Shown piece after piece: positions 8,959 through 19,243 of a stretch of 64,000 nt of DNA. Position 1 is the stretch's first letter, and each line of letters opens with the position of its first letter. Source of the DNA: a virus; IMG/VR virus record IMGVR_UViG_3300027896_000011, positions 1 through 64,000 of that record; one strand, given 5' to 3'. The notes beneath the pieces are model-generated. The model made no database searches, was not told where the DNA came from, and worked only from the letters and a program-made list of their open reading frames with translations. Made by a program: the position numbers and the translations under genes.

Positions 8959-11900
8959 ATGTCTACTGATACACTTCAAGACTTCATAGAAGCACGTTTA
9001 CGTGCCTATGACCCTTTAATTGATTTGAATCCTGGCTCCCCTGCGCAGGAACAGGTTGTGCAGCCTTTGTTAGATAGGTTTCAACCAGACCCGCTTGAGA
9101 TGAATGTTGAGGATTTTATAGTTACTAGACTGCAGCAAGAGCTGCCTGATATGAATACATCAGAGGGTACTGGTGTTCGTGATTTTTTGGTTAAACCAGA
9201 TCAAGTGCTCATAGACCCTATCATCAGAGAAGTTCAGCTTATCAAACAAGGACAATCATTACTCAATCCAGAACTCTTAGCTGATGCTGAAGCCGATGCG
9301 TTAGTGGCTAACTTTTTTATATCTAGAAATTTAGGGCAATTGGCTACTGGAAGGGTACGTCTGTATTTTAATGCTCCTATAGCTGTTAATATCACTATAG
9401 GAAATACATGTTATACAGCAGCTGGATTACGATTTTTGCCCACTACTCTTCAGAGTATTTCTGCAGAGGCGATGGCACTTAATCAATCTGGTAATCTTTA
9501 TTACTTTGATATTAACGTTACAGCAGAATCTGCTGGAGCGGATTACAATATTAGTGCCGGAGATATAGTAGGTATCACTAATCTTACTGTAGCAGTTCGG
9601 GTAACTAATTTAAATAAGTTCAGTAATGGACTAGTAGATGAAGATACTACTTCTCTTATTCAACGCGCACAGCAGAGTATAACTGAACGCTCACTAGTAG
9701 TGCCTAGGGGTACAATTGCTAGGCTGCAAGATCAGTTTAGCAACCTTTCTCAAATACAAGTTATAGGTACTTTAGACCCGGAGATGAATAGAGATATAGT
9801 TACCGGTGGGGATTTAGGAGAAATACTTTTATCAGGTAGTGATGGTTACGCGGAAGATGATGGTAAAGGGGGAACAACTACTACGCGTTTTAAGACATTA
9901 TTTGGTGATTTTACTGAGGTACTTAATATCGGCAGTGTTTCTGATGTGTATTTGATTACTAATGAGGTCGCATATGGGGCAGATGGAGAAGCGTGGGGTG
10001 TAGGGCGGTTCCATTGTGGGAGTATGGTATTTGCTGATGTAGATATAGGCGCTACTATAATTTTAGTACAGGCCGTTAACATACAGAATATGGGTGTCTT
10101 TCAAATTAGTGACGTATTTGGTATAAATACTATTGGTCTAAAAGATTCTGCTGGTTCTCAGTGGGTAGGTATTCCAGAGACTGGAGTATTTTGGGTGTTA
10201 CTTCGTGGGCAAAGACAAACATTAATTTCAGAGGTATTAAATACTAATGAGCTTTTATTGGCGGATAAAATATCTATTACGTCACATCCATTAGCTTGGA
10301 CTATCCGTCGTAAAGAATTAACTCTATCTAATATACCGGGGGGTATGTTGTTTGGTGACCAGACTAATACTATGCAGTCAAATGAGATTCATATTGGAGG
10401 GTGTACTGATTTTTATGTACGGGGTACAGATGTAACTTCTCAAACGTTGTTACTTACTGCTATAGAAGATGATTCTCCGTTAGTAGAGTCAAAAACTGGG
10501 CAAACTAATTATGTAACTAATTCCTTTTTATTTGATAATTTAGTTAATTTCGTTACTAGTGGTGTACTTCCCGGTATGCCGATGATTATTAAAAACGGTG
10601 TAAATGCTGGAACATATAAAATACTTCGTGTAGGTATAGATATTTATGGTAGTCACACTAGTATACAAGCAGCACATACTATACAGATTGACGTTACTGG
10701 GAGCCTATTTAGTGACTCAGTAGATGTGGCGGACAATAATTACGTTATTGTAAAAAGTATTACTGTGGATTTGATTAATCCACATACCATAAAGTGCTCT
10801 GGGGTATACGGGCAGTCTATACAAGCTAGTAAGGCATTTACTACCACAGATCTAGTAGATTTTGTTGCTTTAGGTGCTTCTGTAGGAGACGTATTACGTA
10901 TTAGAGAAGGTCTTGATGCAGGAGATTATTCAATCACTGCTTTTGCCGGTACAGGAAATAGAGATGTTTTGTTATCTAGAGCAACAGCGCATACTACATC
11001 AAATTTAAGCTGGCAGATATTTACAGCAAATATTGGTGTACAGCTTCCACTTGTTCGTGTGACGTCAATAGATTTACTAGATGGAGCAAACCAACCTACA
11101 GGTAACGTGATTCCTTATGCAGACCCAGTTGATGCAAGATCAACTGCTTTTTCTAATTCTGGACATGGGGTTAAGTTATCAGTATCAAATGCTCAATTAG
11201 GTATCATAGGAAATATAGATATAGCACATGATTTAAGTTATCCTCTTGCAGATTCTGCGATTTCTATTGAGGCTACTTATGGGGCATCCAATGCGGTTGC
11301 AAGTATTAATCTTAGTGGAGCAATTAATGCTGCAAGTATAGTCAATAAAATTAATGCTGTATTCCCAAATATTGCAAGCACAATTATAGAAGAGACTGTT
11401 AATACACCTACATATACTCATTTAACTCTTCGATCAAGTGATAGGTGGATACGTGTGATTGATGTGTCAGGAGTATCTGTAGGTCTGATAGCCGGGGATG
11501 ATAATAGACAAATTAAATCAAATGTAAATGATGTACAAATTGATTGGAATAGCAGTGTGTATGATTTGCGTCCAGCGATAGATGCTGTAAACATAACATC
11601 TGGAATAGACGTAGGATGTTTTTATTTAGTTGCGGTTAAAGAAGATAGGTTATTAGTAGTAGGTTTTGATGAGTCAAGCAAAGCAGTAAGATTTTTTAAT
11701 CCAAGTCTAAGTACGTCGTTGACAGTAGGTGTGCGTTCTACTGGCGTAGCTAGGGTTTACTTTCTAGAGCCGACGTCATTTGAAGTACGTGGGGCGTACC
11801 ATCCTGCATTAACTGATACTATAAGTAACCCAGCTAATAAAGCTATTAGTGAGTTTGCATCAGTATCAATTAATAGTGAGGAGCCGCCTGTTACGTATTT

Positions 11901-13287
11901 TACTGTAAATTTGAATGGATCAACATTACGCTATATCCCAGATCCATCTTTATCATACACAATAATTCCTACAGTAGATGCAGCTCCGCCTAATAATCTG
12001 ACGATTTCAACAACTGGTAATGCTACATCGGAAGTTGCGCCTTCTGGTACGCTCGGAAAGATGGGACGTAGTCCTCAAGTAAATTTTTTGGCTAATTTAG
12101 TAAAAGTGGGGGATTTAATCGATATTACCTACCAACCACTACAAGGTACAAATGATCTAACAGCATTATTAGCTGCGACACCAACAGCGTTGGTGAATAA
12201 GTATATGACTTTGAAAATAGATGGATCTAGTAAGACTATAAGATTTACTAGTGATGCTATTACTACGAGTAAGATTGCTACAGAGATTAATAATGCTGTA
12301 GGAATGGAGATAGCGTTTATAGACATAATTAATGCTGGAGAATATATTCGATTAGAAGCAGACGTACGAGTACTTATTGTGGCTGGGGATGCAATCAATG
12401 GTGCTTTATTAGGACTTGATTCTGTTTTAGATAACTTATCCTTAGCTGCAGAGTTTAATCCATATACTGTTTTTGAACAGAGATTTATGCAGATTCAGTT
12501 AAATCCATATACAATACAGATTAGAGATGTGAATGGTAATTTACCTTCAATAGTTTCAGGAAGAGAACAAGCACATCATTTTTCTATTCGTAAAGCAGGT
12601 ATGCAAAGAGTTCATTCAACTCTCATGGCCAAACAAACAGAAAATGGACTTTATTATGTAGACATAGAACTCATTTCTGATGGGTCTGGGGACGCATGGA
12701 ATATTCCAGCAGATATGCGCTTTATTGTTACTGGATATACATCGGATGGGTATAAGCTTGTTGTAGCAGATTCGAATTTAAGTTATTCAATGCTTGAACA
12801 AGTAAAGATGGTTCTATCAAGAAGTATTTTAGCTGTAGGTCAGTCTGATACTCCAACTGCGGCTATTACGTTAACCGATCAAAATATTCAAGTGAACTAT
12901 GAGAATTCAAGTATCGTTAAGAATATACAGTCGTTTACTTCAGCGGATTTGGATAGAGTATTAACAGCAAGTATCTTAGTGCGGCACTTACAGCCAGCTT
13001 ATGTTAGTTTTGATTTAGATTACACGGGTGGTTCTTCTGAAGATGTTGTAAGAGCAGATATTGAAAGTTATCTTGCAGCTCTCACTCCAAATGAGCGTGT
13101 AGAATCCTCTAGTGTGCAGGATAAACCTAAGCGTAGAGGAGCATCATTTGTTTCTAATCCGATCACACTGTTAGCAATATCACATGATGAAAATAGGAAT
13201 ATAGTAGTAGAGAGGTCTACTAATTACGTATCTCATAGTAGACTGTCTACCTTCTTCCCCGGTGTGATCAATATCCAAAAGACCTAA
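8959..13287 (+). CDS. Baseplate J-like protein, very large (gp6/J family)
   Basis: A 1442-residue product. About the first 290 residues carry the Baseplate_J pattern: a helical start with ELPDMNTSEGTGVRDFLVKP, the strand region GRVRLYFNAPIAVNI, ADYNISAGDIVG, then LNKFSNGLVDEDTTSLIQRAQ followed by RSLVVPRGTIARL. This family forms the wedge that holds the tail-tube hub and sheath base in contractile tails. After that come about 1000 residues of Ser/Thr/Val-rich beta-like sequence, and a C-terminal piece (YVSFDLDYTGGSSEDVVRAD) that again looks like the J family end. Normal J proteins are about 300-500 residues, so this one has a huge central insertion, perhaps several decoration domains. Confidence 0.8.
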   Translation: MSTDTLQDFIEARLRAYDPLIDLNPGSPAQEQVVQPLLDRFQPDPLEMNVEDFIVTRLQQELPDMNTSEGTGVRDFLVKPDQVLIDPIIREVQLIKQGQSLLNPELLADAEADALVANFFISRNLGQLATGRVRLYFNAPIAVNITIGNTCYTAAGLRFLPTTLQSISAEAMALNQSGNLYYFDINVTAESAGADYNISAGDIVGITNLTVAVRVTNLNKFSNGLVDEDTTSLIQRAQQSITERSLVVPRGTIARLQDQFSNLSQIQVIGTLDPEMNRDIVTGGDLGEILLSGSDGYAEDDGKGGTTTTRFKTLFGDFTEVLNIGSVSDVYLITNEVAYGADGEAWGVGRFHCGSMVFADVDIGATIILVQAVNIQNMGVFQISDVFGINTIGLKDSAGSQWVGIPETGVFWVLLRGQRQTLISEVLNTNELLLADKISITSHPLAWTIRRKELTLSNIPGGMLFGDQTNTMQSNEIHIGGCTDFYVRGTDVTSQTLLLTAIEDDSPLVESKTGQTNYVTNSFLFDNLVNFVTSGVLPGMPMIIKNGVNAGTYKILRVGIDIYGSHTSIQAAHTIQIDVTGSLFSDSVDVADNNYVIVKSITVDLINPHTIKCSGVYGQSIQASKAFTTTDLVDFVALGASVGDVLRIREGLDAGDYSITAFAGTGNRDVLLSRATAHTTSNLSWQIFTANIGVQLPLVRVTSIDLLDGANQPTGNVIPYADPVDARSTAFSNSGHGVKLSVSNAQLGIIGNIDIAHDLSYPLADSAISIEATYGASNAVASINLSGAINAASIVNKINAVFPNIASTIIEETVNTPTYTHLTLRSSDRWIRVIDVSGVSVGLIAGDDNRQIKSNVNDVQIDWNSSVYDLRPAIDAVNITSGIDVGCFYLVAVKEDRLLVVGFDESSKAVRFFNPSLSTSLTVGVRSTGVARVYFLEPTSFEVRGAYHPALTDTISNPANKAISEFASVSINSEEPPVTYFTVNLNGSTLRYIPDPSLSYTIIPTVDAAPPNNLTISTTGNATSEVAPSGTLGKMGRSPQVNFLANLVKVGDLIDITYQPLQGTNDLTALLAATPTALVNKYMTLKIDGSSKTIRFTSDAITTSKIATEINNAVGMEIAFIDIINAGEYIRLEADVRVLIVAGDAINGALLGLDSVLDNLSLAAEFNPYTVFEQRFMQIQLNPYTIQIRDVNGNLPSIVSGREQAHHFSIRKAGMQRVHSTLMAKQTENGLYYVDIELISDGSGDAWNIPADMRFIVTGYTSDGYKLVVADSNLSYSMLEQVKMVLSRSILAVGQSDTPTAAITLTDQNIQVNYENSSIVKNIQSFTSADLDRVLTASILVRHLQPAYVSFDLDYTGGSSEDVVRADIESYLAALTPNERVESSSVQDKPKRRGASFVSNPITLLAISHDENRNIVVERSTNYVSHSRLSTFFPGVINIQKT

Positions 13288-13625
13288 TCTTCTGGACCGT
13301 CTATAAGAGGGACAGTAGGAACAAATGCTTTACCTAAGTTACCCATTTTCAAAAGGATATTAGTGTGTGGGTCAAAAAGGCATTCGCAGTCTTTACATTT
13401 AAGGAGGAATCTAGGTAGCGGATCTTCTGGAATAAACAAGGTTTTGGGGTTTGCAACCTTAGTGAAAGTGCCCCCTCCACAACGTAAACATTGTCGGCTT
13501 TTATAAAAAGCATCTCGCTTTTCAACAAGGGGGCCGAGAATGTCTTTTTTACCTTCGAGTAGTTTTATCGTTATGCGTGGGTCTGCAGGTTTTAAATCCA
13601 TTGACCTAGAGTACCGTGTCAACAT
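13284..13625 (-). CDS. Zinc-ribbon protein encoded against the tail operon
   Basis: A 113-residue product on the strand opposite the surrounding genes; its stop overlaps the stop of the J-like gene by 4 bases. It has C46-x2-C49 and C77-x2-C80 (plus C82), with 27 residues between the pairs, a layout that fits a zinc ribbon. The rest is basic and proline-containing. A second in-frame ATG at 13601 (residue 9) is an alternative start. It is unclear which promoter drives it. The sequence is open, has a sensible composition and fills almost the whole gap between two tail genes. Binding to nucleic acid or a structural zinc role are both possible. Confidence 0.6.
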   Translation of the reverse strand: MLTRYSRSMDLKPADPRITIKLLEGKKDILGPLVEKRDAFYKSRQCLRCGGGTFTKVANPKTLFIPEDPLPRFLLKCKDCECLFDPHTNILLKMGNLGKAFVPTVPLIDGPED

Positions 13626-13682
13626 ACACTTTGTCGAGGCCTCAATGTGCTTACGAATAACAATTAGGCAGGAATACTAACC

Positions 13683-16574
13683 ATGGCAGGTTGGGGCTCA
13701 GGTTTATGGGGCGGTATGTTATGGGGGGCAGGAACCACCGAACGGGTCTTGCATATTCCTACTTCTTCCGACTTTACTCTTGCGGATGTAAGTGGGACGC
13801 AGCTAGCTCCATTTGTTTCATACGTAGAGGTAAATGCTACTAATGGTGTTCCTTGGATAACCTATGACGCTTTAACGCAGCAGTTAGTTCTTACTAGTAA
13901 CGCAGATATTTATACTTCTACTCAGATACAGGTCCCAACAACTAATACTTGGACATTAGAAGTAACCTTTCAGCCGTTATCATTGCCGACTGGGTTTACT
14001 AATTTAAACGCAAATAGATTATTTTTTGGGGCGTTCAATGCACAAGGACTTGGCGGAGGAATAGTTGTATCTCGAGAAGGTATAGCTATTGTAGATATTC
14101 TCACTGGGACGGCTTTTTCAATTCCTGGTAGTCAGAATCTTATAGCTGAGGGGGCAGATCTTTATACGTTGCGCATTGTTATGCTCGATGAAAAGATGAA
14201 CGTCTATATCACTAAAACGAGCTTACTTCCTATTAGTGGGCACGTTTTAAGATATACCGTTTATGCCTCTAATTCTCCAGCAGGAATTAGCGATGGCATG
14301 CTTATAGACCTACAGGGGTCTACTGCTAAAGATGTAACGATTGTTGCTAATGCAGTTAGATTCAGCAATCTTGCTTTGATTCCAAATAACAGGCCTATAG
14401 CAGTTCCTGGAGCGGATAGTGTTATAGCCTTAGGTTCTCTTGCTAATTTTGATGGGTCTGCAAGTTATGACCCGGAAGGGGAACCAGTAACATATTTGTG
14501 GTCCTTAATTGGAGTCACAAATGAAACAGTATTTAAAATTAATGGCACGGGGGGCAATAGCCCAGTAGGACATCCATATCTTTGGGCAGTAAGTAGTGAT
14601 GTTTTTAGCTCAACAGCTGCTCCTTTACTTCAACCTGGAGATACGCTTGTAGTTAGTGATGTGGCGTATACTGTGGCTATAGGAGAGCCTGGGCAGCCAC
14701 CTATGTGGGAAATTACTCCTAATTCGTTAGGTAAGTATTTGAGGGTATCTGGGGTATGGTCTGATGATACTATAGCTTTAACAGCACCTATAGCGCATAC
14801 TGCAACGAGCAGATCTTGGGCATTGTATTACTCTGCTACTTTCTTTAACGATCAAACTAGAGGAGTTACTTTTGCTACTCCTGATGTTGTAGGAGCGTAT
14901 AAAGTACAGTTAGTAGTTAATGATGGTCAGTTAGATAGTTTACCTGCGTGGCTTCTTGTAGATGTTTCTTTTACAGCAGCTACGTTAGGGGTGATTCCAG
15001 ATGTAAGTTGGATTTGGAGTCATCTTACAGATTTTATGAATCTATTAGAAGACCGGGATGTAGTAGAGAGGGTATGGTCTGGTTTTGCTCAAGGTGCAGC
15101 TAATGTTCTTATGACTGCCTGGCAAATTGATTATAATAAGAGTCTTAAAGACATTCAGAAGGTTTTTCAAAAGCGATGGCTTTCTTATCAGTTATTGGTA
15201 GCAGTAGATAACGATGCTGTTATTAGTGGAAATACTGTAACGACAGCAGCTTACGATCTTACAGTTTTTAAAGTACAGGCAGGAGATTTCGCTAAGTTTC
15301 AAGTAACGTCTACTGTTACAGGGTATATTCAATACGTTGTATGTCCTATACTTTCTGCTGGGCAGTATTCTTTTCAGTTTAATACTACTCCATTAGATCT
15401 GGTGTACGCTGGGTACTCGAGTAACTACACTGTTGTATTTTTTGGGGTATTAAAAGCTACTGTTTTACCAGTTTCTCCTTTAGTTGTGAATATTCCCCGA
15501 CTACAAGAGATTATTGTAGACCCACCATCATATCTTACGCAAAATCAAGATTATCATATTGATCGAACTAGTCATGTTGGCTATGTTGATATTGTATTTG
15601 AGCCAAATACGTATACGACATTAGATTATCCTCCGGATAAGTTATGGGCAGAAATTACGTATCTTGATAACAATCTTACTATCGAAGCTAATTTTGGCAG
15701 TCTAGTAGATTTAACGATAGAGGATTTTGTAAACAATACTGCGCAGTCAGTAGATAAGATTGACTATCTTTCTGCTGTTCGTGGATTATGGTATGCGTAC
15801 TTTGGTGGTCCTTCTTTTCAGAAGGTACAAGTAGGGACTCAGATTCTTTTAGGTCTTCCTTTTGCGGAGGAAGAGGGAATAGTTAGGACATTAGATCTGA
15901 ATTTTAGTCCTACTATGGGTAGGATGTTTCTAGAGGATGTTAAAGATAATACAGTAGTACGTGGTTACACGTTTGATTTGATCCCAGATCATAAGGAAGA
16001 TAGCGTAGCAATTAATACGCGTACCGGATCACCAATAAAAGTAGGAGATACGATTGGGCAGTTTGAGCCTCTTTGTAAGGGAGTTGAAGTAATAGATTAT
16101 GTAAAAGATCTTATGTGGCCTGCATCATATAGCGGGTCATTTAAAGAAATACAAAAGTTTTTCATGTTTTTGGTCAGAGTGAATGTAGATGTATTTGACC
16201 AGAAAAATCTAATTTTCGCTCTGAACTTCATTCGTAAGATCAAGCCCCACTACACACATCTATTGTTTGCTGTGCTTAAGGACGTAGACAGATGTGAGAT
16301 TGATATTCAAGAATATACCAATATGACCGTCTATCGACGGGTAGTAACATCTACAGATACAAAGAATATTGGCGGATATAGATGGGATGATAATATAGCT
16401 GGTGATTCTTTTGTCTCACCATATGCTTCTCTTAAAACAGATGGAGAAACATTTCAACATTATGATGCAGATATACCATTCTTACATGATCGACCAATTT
16501 TATTTCCTAATTCGATAGTGAGTATATACCTACATCAGATCAGCACCGATATCTATACTTTGATCGATTTATAA
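13683..16574 (+). CDS. Large tail/baseplate protein with PKD-like domain
   Basis: A 963-residue product. It begins with WGSGLWGGMLWG, a Gly/Trp repeat often seen at the start of baseplate proteins next to J-like genes. Residues about 30-230 look like a concanavalin/LamG-type beta sandwich (NTWTLEVTFQPL). Residues about 235-290 match a PKD domain (RPIAVPGADSVIALGS, then DGSASYDPEGEPVTYLWSL). From about residue 440 the sequence is helical and mixed (WIWSHLTDFMNLLEDRDVV, YNKSLKDIQKVFQKRWL), and it ends with FIRKIKPHYTHLLFAVLKDV, a pattern I associate with baseplate-associated proteins. PKD and LamG modules point to binding of polysaccharide or protein at the host surface. Confidence 0.65.
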   Translation: MAGWGSGLWGGMLWGAGTTERVLHIPTSSDFTLADVSGTQLAPFVSYVEVNATNGVPWITYDALTQQLVLTSNADIYTSTQIQVPTTNTWTLEVTFQPLSLPTGFTNLNANRLFFGAFNAQGLGGGIVVSREGIAIVDILTGTAFSIPGSQNLIAEGADLYTLRIVMLDEKMNVYITKTSLLPISGHVLRYTVYASNSPAGISDGMLIDLQGSTAKDVTIVANAVRFSNLALIPNNRPIAVPGADSVIALGSLANFDGSASYDPEGEPVTYLWSLIGVTNETVFKINGTGGNSPVGHPYLWAVSSDVFSSTAAPLLQPGDTLVVSDVAYTVAIGEPGQPPMWEITPNSLGKYLRVSGVWSDDTIALTAPIAHTATSRSWALYYSATFFNDQTRGVTFATPDVVGAYKVQLVVNDGQLDSLPAWLLVDVSFTAATLGVIPDVSWIWSHLTDFMNLLEDRDVVERVWSGFAQGAANVLMTAWQIDYNKSLKDIQKVFQKRWLSYQLLVAVDNDAVISGNTVTTAAYDLTVFKVQAGDFAKFQVTSTVTGYIQYVVCPILSAGQYSFQFNTTPLDLVYAGYSSNYTVVFFGVLKATVLPVSPLVVNIPRLQEIIVDPPSYLTQNQDYHIDRTSHVGYVDIVFEPNTYTTLDYPPDKLWAEITYLDNNLTIEANFGSLVDLTIEDFVNNTAQSVDKIDYLSAVRGLWYAYFGGPSFQKVQVGTQILLGLPFAEEEGIVRTLDLNFSPTMGRMFLEDVKDNTVVRGYTFDLIPDHKEDSVAINTRTGSPIKVGDTIGQFEPLCKGVEVIDYVKDLMWPASYSGSFKEIQKFFMFLVRVNVDVFDQKNLIFALNFIRKIKPHYTHLLFAVLKDVDRCEIDIQEYTNMTVYRRVVTSTDTKNIGGYRWDDNIAGDSFVSPYASLKTDGETFQHYDADIPFLHDRPILFPNSIVSIYLHQISTDIYTLIDL

Positions 16575-16592
16575 TATTAATGATGTATACCG

Positions 16593-16621
16593 TAGACAGT
16601 GTTGGCTATAAGTTCTATAAG
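16593..16621 (+). promoter_or_regulatory. Candidate sigma70-like promoter upstream of 16651
   Basis: TAGACA at 16593-16598 and TATAAG at 16616-16621 are separated by 17 bases; each matches the bacterial consensus at five of six positions. The predicted start of transcription would be about 20-25 bases before ATG 16651. It lies in the 76-base gap inside the tail operon, so it would boost the fibre genes downstream. Seen by eye only; phage late genes often use other promoters. Confidence 0.4.
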
Positions 16622-16650
16622 TGCGCTATACTGCATAATGAGAGGTACTA

Positions 16651-17343
16651 ATGTTTTCTACTTGCATACACGCCAAATCGAATATGTTCTTAACCGCGAG
16701 AGAGCGTGGGAAGTTGGTGCCTGCAATGTGCAGGGAAAGCCATAACATATGGGTAGATCTTGGTAAGATGTTCCTACCATATGTCATTTCACCTACTGCA
16801 GGTTTTGCTGGACGGGTGGATAATAGCGTTATCAAATACATAGGCTTTGGTATCGGCGGAAATAAACAAACAGTAGATATTGCTACTTTATATCCGACGC
16901 TAAATGCAGATTATCCAGGACAAAAAACTTATGATAAAGAGACGCATACCATCACTACTTTAGAGCGTCCAGTGCTTGTAACAGGTACTGGTGGGTCAGG
17001 AGGTAGTGGCACTTGGGCAGGAACAGTAACCGCTCCGCCGACTTTTATTTCTCCTAACAATGATGGAATAAATTCTACAGTAGAGTTTATTACTGCTATA
17101 AATGAACAAGCTGTCAATCTAAGTGGAGCATACCCCGCAGTACCGCTTAGTGAGGCTGCTTTGATCTTATCTAGCCAAGTAAATAGTATAGTTGGGGCAG
17201 CTACTGCTAGTGTGTATGACTATTCAGATCCTCCTGGGTACATTGGAGCAGGCAGAGCTACATTAGTGGCATACAACAACTTTGCGCCGGTAACAAAGAC
17301 AACAGATATAGCTTTTGAACTACGTTGGCTTTTAGAGTTCTAG
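16651..17343 (+). CDS. Tail protein, probable fibre adaptor
   Basis: A 230-residue product with a GAGAGG ribosome site 5 bases before ATG. The N-terminal third contains FLPYVISPTAGFAGRVDNS and IKYIGFGIGGNKQT. The middle is a Gly/Ser linker (GTGGSGGSGTW), and the end is beta-like, finishing in FELRWLLEF, an ending often found in phage tail and adaptor proteins. It is followed after 9 bases by a tail-fibre gene, which suggests that it connects fibre to baseplate. No enzyme motif is present. The specific role is inferred from position. Confidence 0.55.
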   Translation: MFSTCIHAKSNMFLTARERGKLVPAMCRESHNIWVDLGKMFLPYVISPTAGFAGRVDNSVIKYIGFGIGGNKQTVDIATLYPTLNADYPGQKTYDKETHTITTLERPVLVTGTGGSGGSGTWAGTVTAPPTFISPNNDGINSTVEFITAINEQAVNLSGAYPAVPLSEAALILSSQVNSIVGAATASVYDYSDPPGYIGAGRATLVAYNNFAPVTKTTDIAFELRWLLEF

Positions 17344-17352
17344 GAGATAATT

Positions 17353-19242
17353 ATGGCAACTGGACTTCCATTTCCGCATGGTGATGGCCCTGGGCAAATA
17401 GGTCACCAGGCGGATATAAGTAAAACTGATACTCCTACTTCTACTGGAGGCAGGTTCGTAGGTTTTGCAGAAATAGGTACCTCAGCTATATCTAATCGAG
17501 CAGCTTGGGCTCTATCTACTAATATCAATTACTTGTATGAGAAGGTTGTTGCTAATTCTTTAGCTGTTAATACAAGTGTAAGATTCACTTCAGTAGGAAT
17601 AACTTCATATACTTTAAATGGAGTTGTTTTCTGCGGAGATAATACATACCCAGGTGATGCAGAAGGATTACGTGCTCTTTTTTCAGTAGTAGATTTAATG
17701 GGCAATAGCCTTTTAGACACTTCTGGAAATGTAGTAGGTATTTATTCCGTTGTAGGTGGCTCTAATAGTAGTGTTTACAAACAAGGATTCATTACGAATC
17801 CTAAAGTATATTTTTGTACGTATGATATTTATGGCAATGTAGCAATATCGCCTTACACAATACCAAATAGTACTGTATTGCGATTGATTTATTCTGTACA
17901 GAGTTCCTTAGAGAGTCTACCTACGGATGCACTAACTAGGTATGTTTCACTTGGAATTGAAGACGCATTTCCTCTTGGTGTTGTATTACAAGATGGCACT
18001 AGGGCAATGACAGGGAATTTAAATATAGGTAGCCACAACATATATAATTGTCAGGTTATGAATAGTACAGCTGTGAATTGTACTAATGTGACTTGTTCAG
18101 ATATATTTGGATTAAATACAGGCGCTATTCTGAAAGCGAATAACGTTTTTACCATAACACCTACGCAAGGAACGGTAGCAACACTTACAGCTAAGTATAC
18201 TGTTAATCCTGCAGAGTCTGGTATAGTAAAAGATCTCGCTAAGCTCAGTTTAGCTGGAGGTGACGCATACACATCACGTTCTTCTATTACTTTGCAGGGC
18301 AACCCAAAGAGTGGAACATCTAAAACACGTGTATTGTGGAATGTAACTGATACTACACAAACGCCATTGGGGATGACGCTTGTATTTGATCCTACAAATC
18401 TTTATTTTGGTCCTTATGACCAAACATCCTCAAATATGTCCCTAGGAAATCAGGATCATCCTTGGTCTACGTTATGTGCTAATCTTGTAAATGCAACGAC
18501 TGCAGTTATTATTGATAGTCTTGTAGTCAATTTTGATCATTTACAAGTAGAGGATAAAAATGTTGAATATTTTTATAGACTGCCCTCTCCGCAAGATTAT
18601 CATTTTATGCAAGATTTTGGTAATGCGTCATTAAATGTAATTACTGGTGGGGGAGATATGTATGTGTCTGCTATTGATGATGCATTTTATGTGTGGACTG
18701 AAATGAATGGGCAACAACCATCTCAAGTGATGGCAACTTCACCTGTATTTGGGCGAAGTACTTTAGCAATGATAAACCCAAGTCTGTTTGGTTCATATCA
18801 AGCAAGTATTGTAGGACCGACTATAATCTCACCAAATAATAATTTTTTTACTTTACGTACAAGTATATGCTTTGGGACTGATATAGGGAATAAAGGTTGT
18901 CTTTTAGGATTTTATTATGATGTGTATACGAATCTTCATGCAGTGGAAATAAGTATTTCTAGTACTCATATTGTAGCTAGAACGTATAATAGGGCAGGTG
19001 CAGTCACAAATACACAATCATGGTATGGAGCACCACCAACTTCACAGTTTATCGATATTACTATAGCGTTTACGCCATCTAATGTTTCATTATATACTTC
19101 TCATGGGGAATATGTAGAGTTTGCATTTGTTCCAACACAAAGTAATCCCTTAACTCCAATATTGACTGCAACGAATGGTCCAATATCGGTGGATTATATA
19201 GAGTTATACTCTGAAGGGCATTTAGTACGCCCAGCTTGGTAA
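17353..19242 (+). CDS. Tail fibre protein
   Basis: A 629-residue product with a TAGGAGA ribosome site. Around residue 213 is LQDGTRAMTGNLNIGSHNI, a typical phage-fibre element that introduces the shaft. It is followed by CQVMNSTAVNCTNVTCSD, a short beta-helix-like repeat with N-C or T-C steps. The last 200 residues (about 430-629) look like a LamG or concanavalin-type sandwich (NNFFTLRTSICFGTDIG; IDITIAFTPSNVSLYTSHGE), a usual receptor- or sugar-binding end domain. It lies at the distal part of the tail operon, as expected for host-range genes. Confidence 0.7.
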   Translation: MATGLPFPHGDGPGQIGHQADISKTDTPTSTGGRFVGFAEIGTSAISNRAAWALSTNINYLYEKVVANSLAVNTSVRFTSVGITSYTLNGVVFCGDNTYPGDAEGLRALFSVVDLMGNSLLDTSGNVVGIYSVVGGSNSSVYKQGFITNPKVYFCTYDIYGNVAISPYTIPNSTVLRLIYSVQSSLESLPTDALTRYVSLGIEDAFPLGVVLQDGTRAMTGNLNIGSHNIYNCQVMNSTAVNCTNVTCSDIFGLNTGAILKANNVFTITPTQGTVATLTAKYTVNPAESGIVKDLAKLSLAGGDAYTSRSSITLQGNPKSGTSKTRVLWNVTDTTQTPLGMTLVFDPTNLYFGPYDQTSSNMSLGNQDHPWSTLCANLVNATTAVIIDSLVVNFDHLQVEDKNVEYFYRLPSPQDYHFMQDFGNASLNVITGGGDMYVSAIDDAFYVWTEMNGQQPSQVMATSPVFGRSTLAMINPSLFGSYQASIVGPTIISPNNNFFTLRTSICFGTDIGNKGCLLGFYYDVYTNLHAVEISISSTHIVARTYNRAGAVTNTQSWYGAPPTSQFIDITIAFTPSNVSLYTSHGEYVEFAFVPTQSNPLTPILTATNGPISVDYIELYSEGHLVRPAW

Positions 19243-19243
19243 C

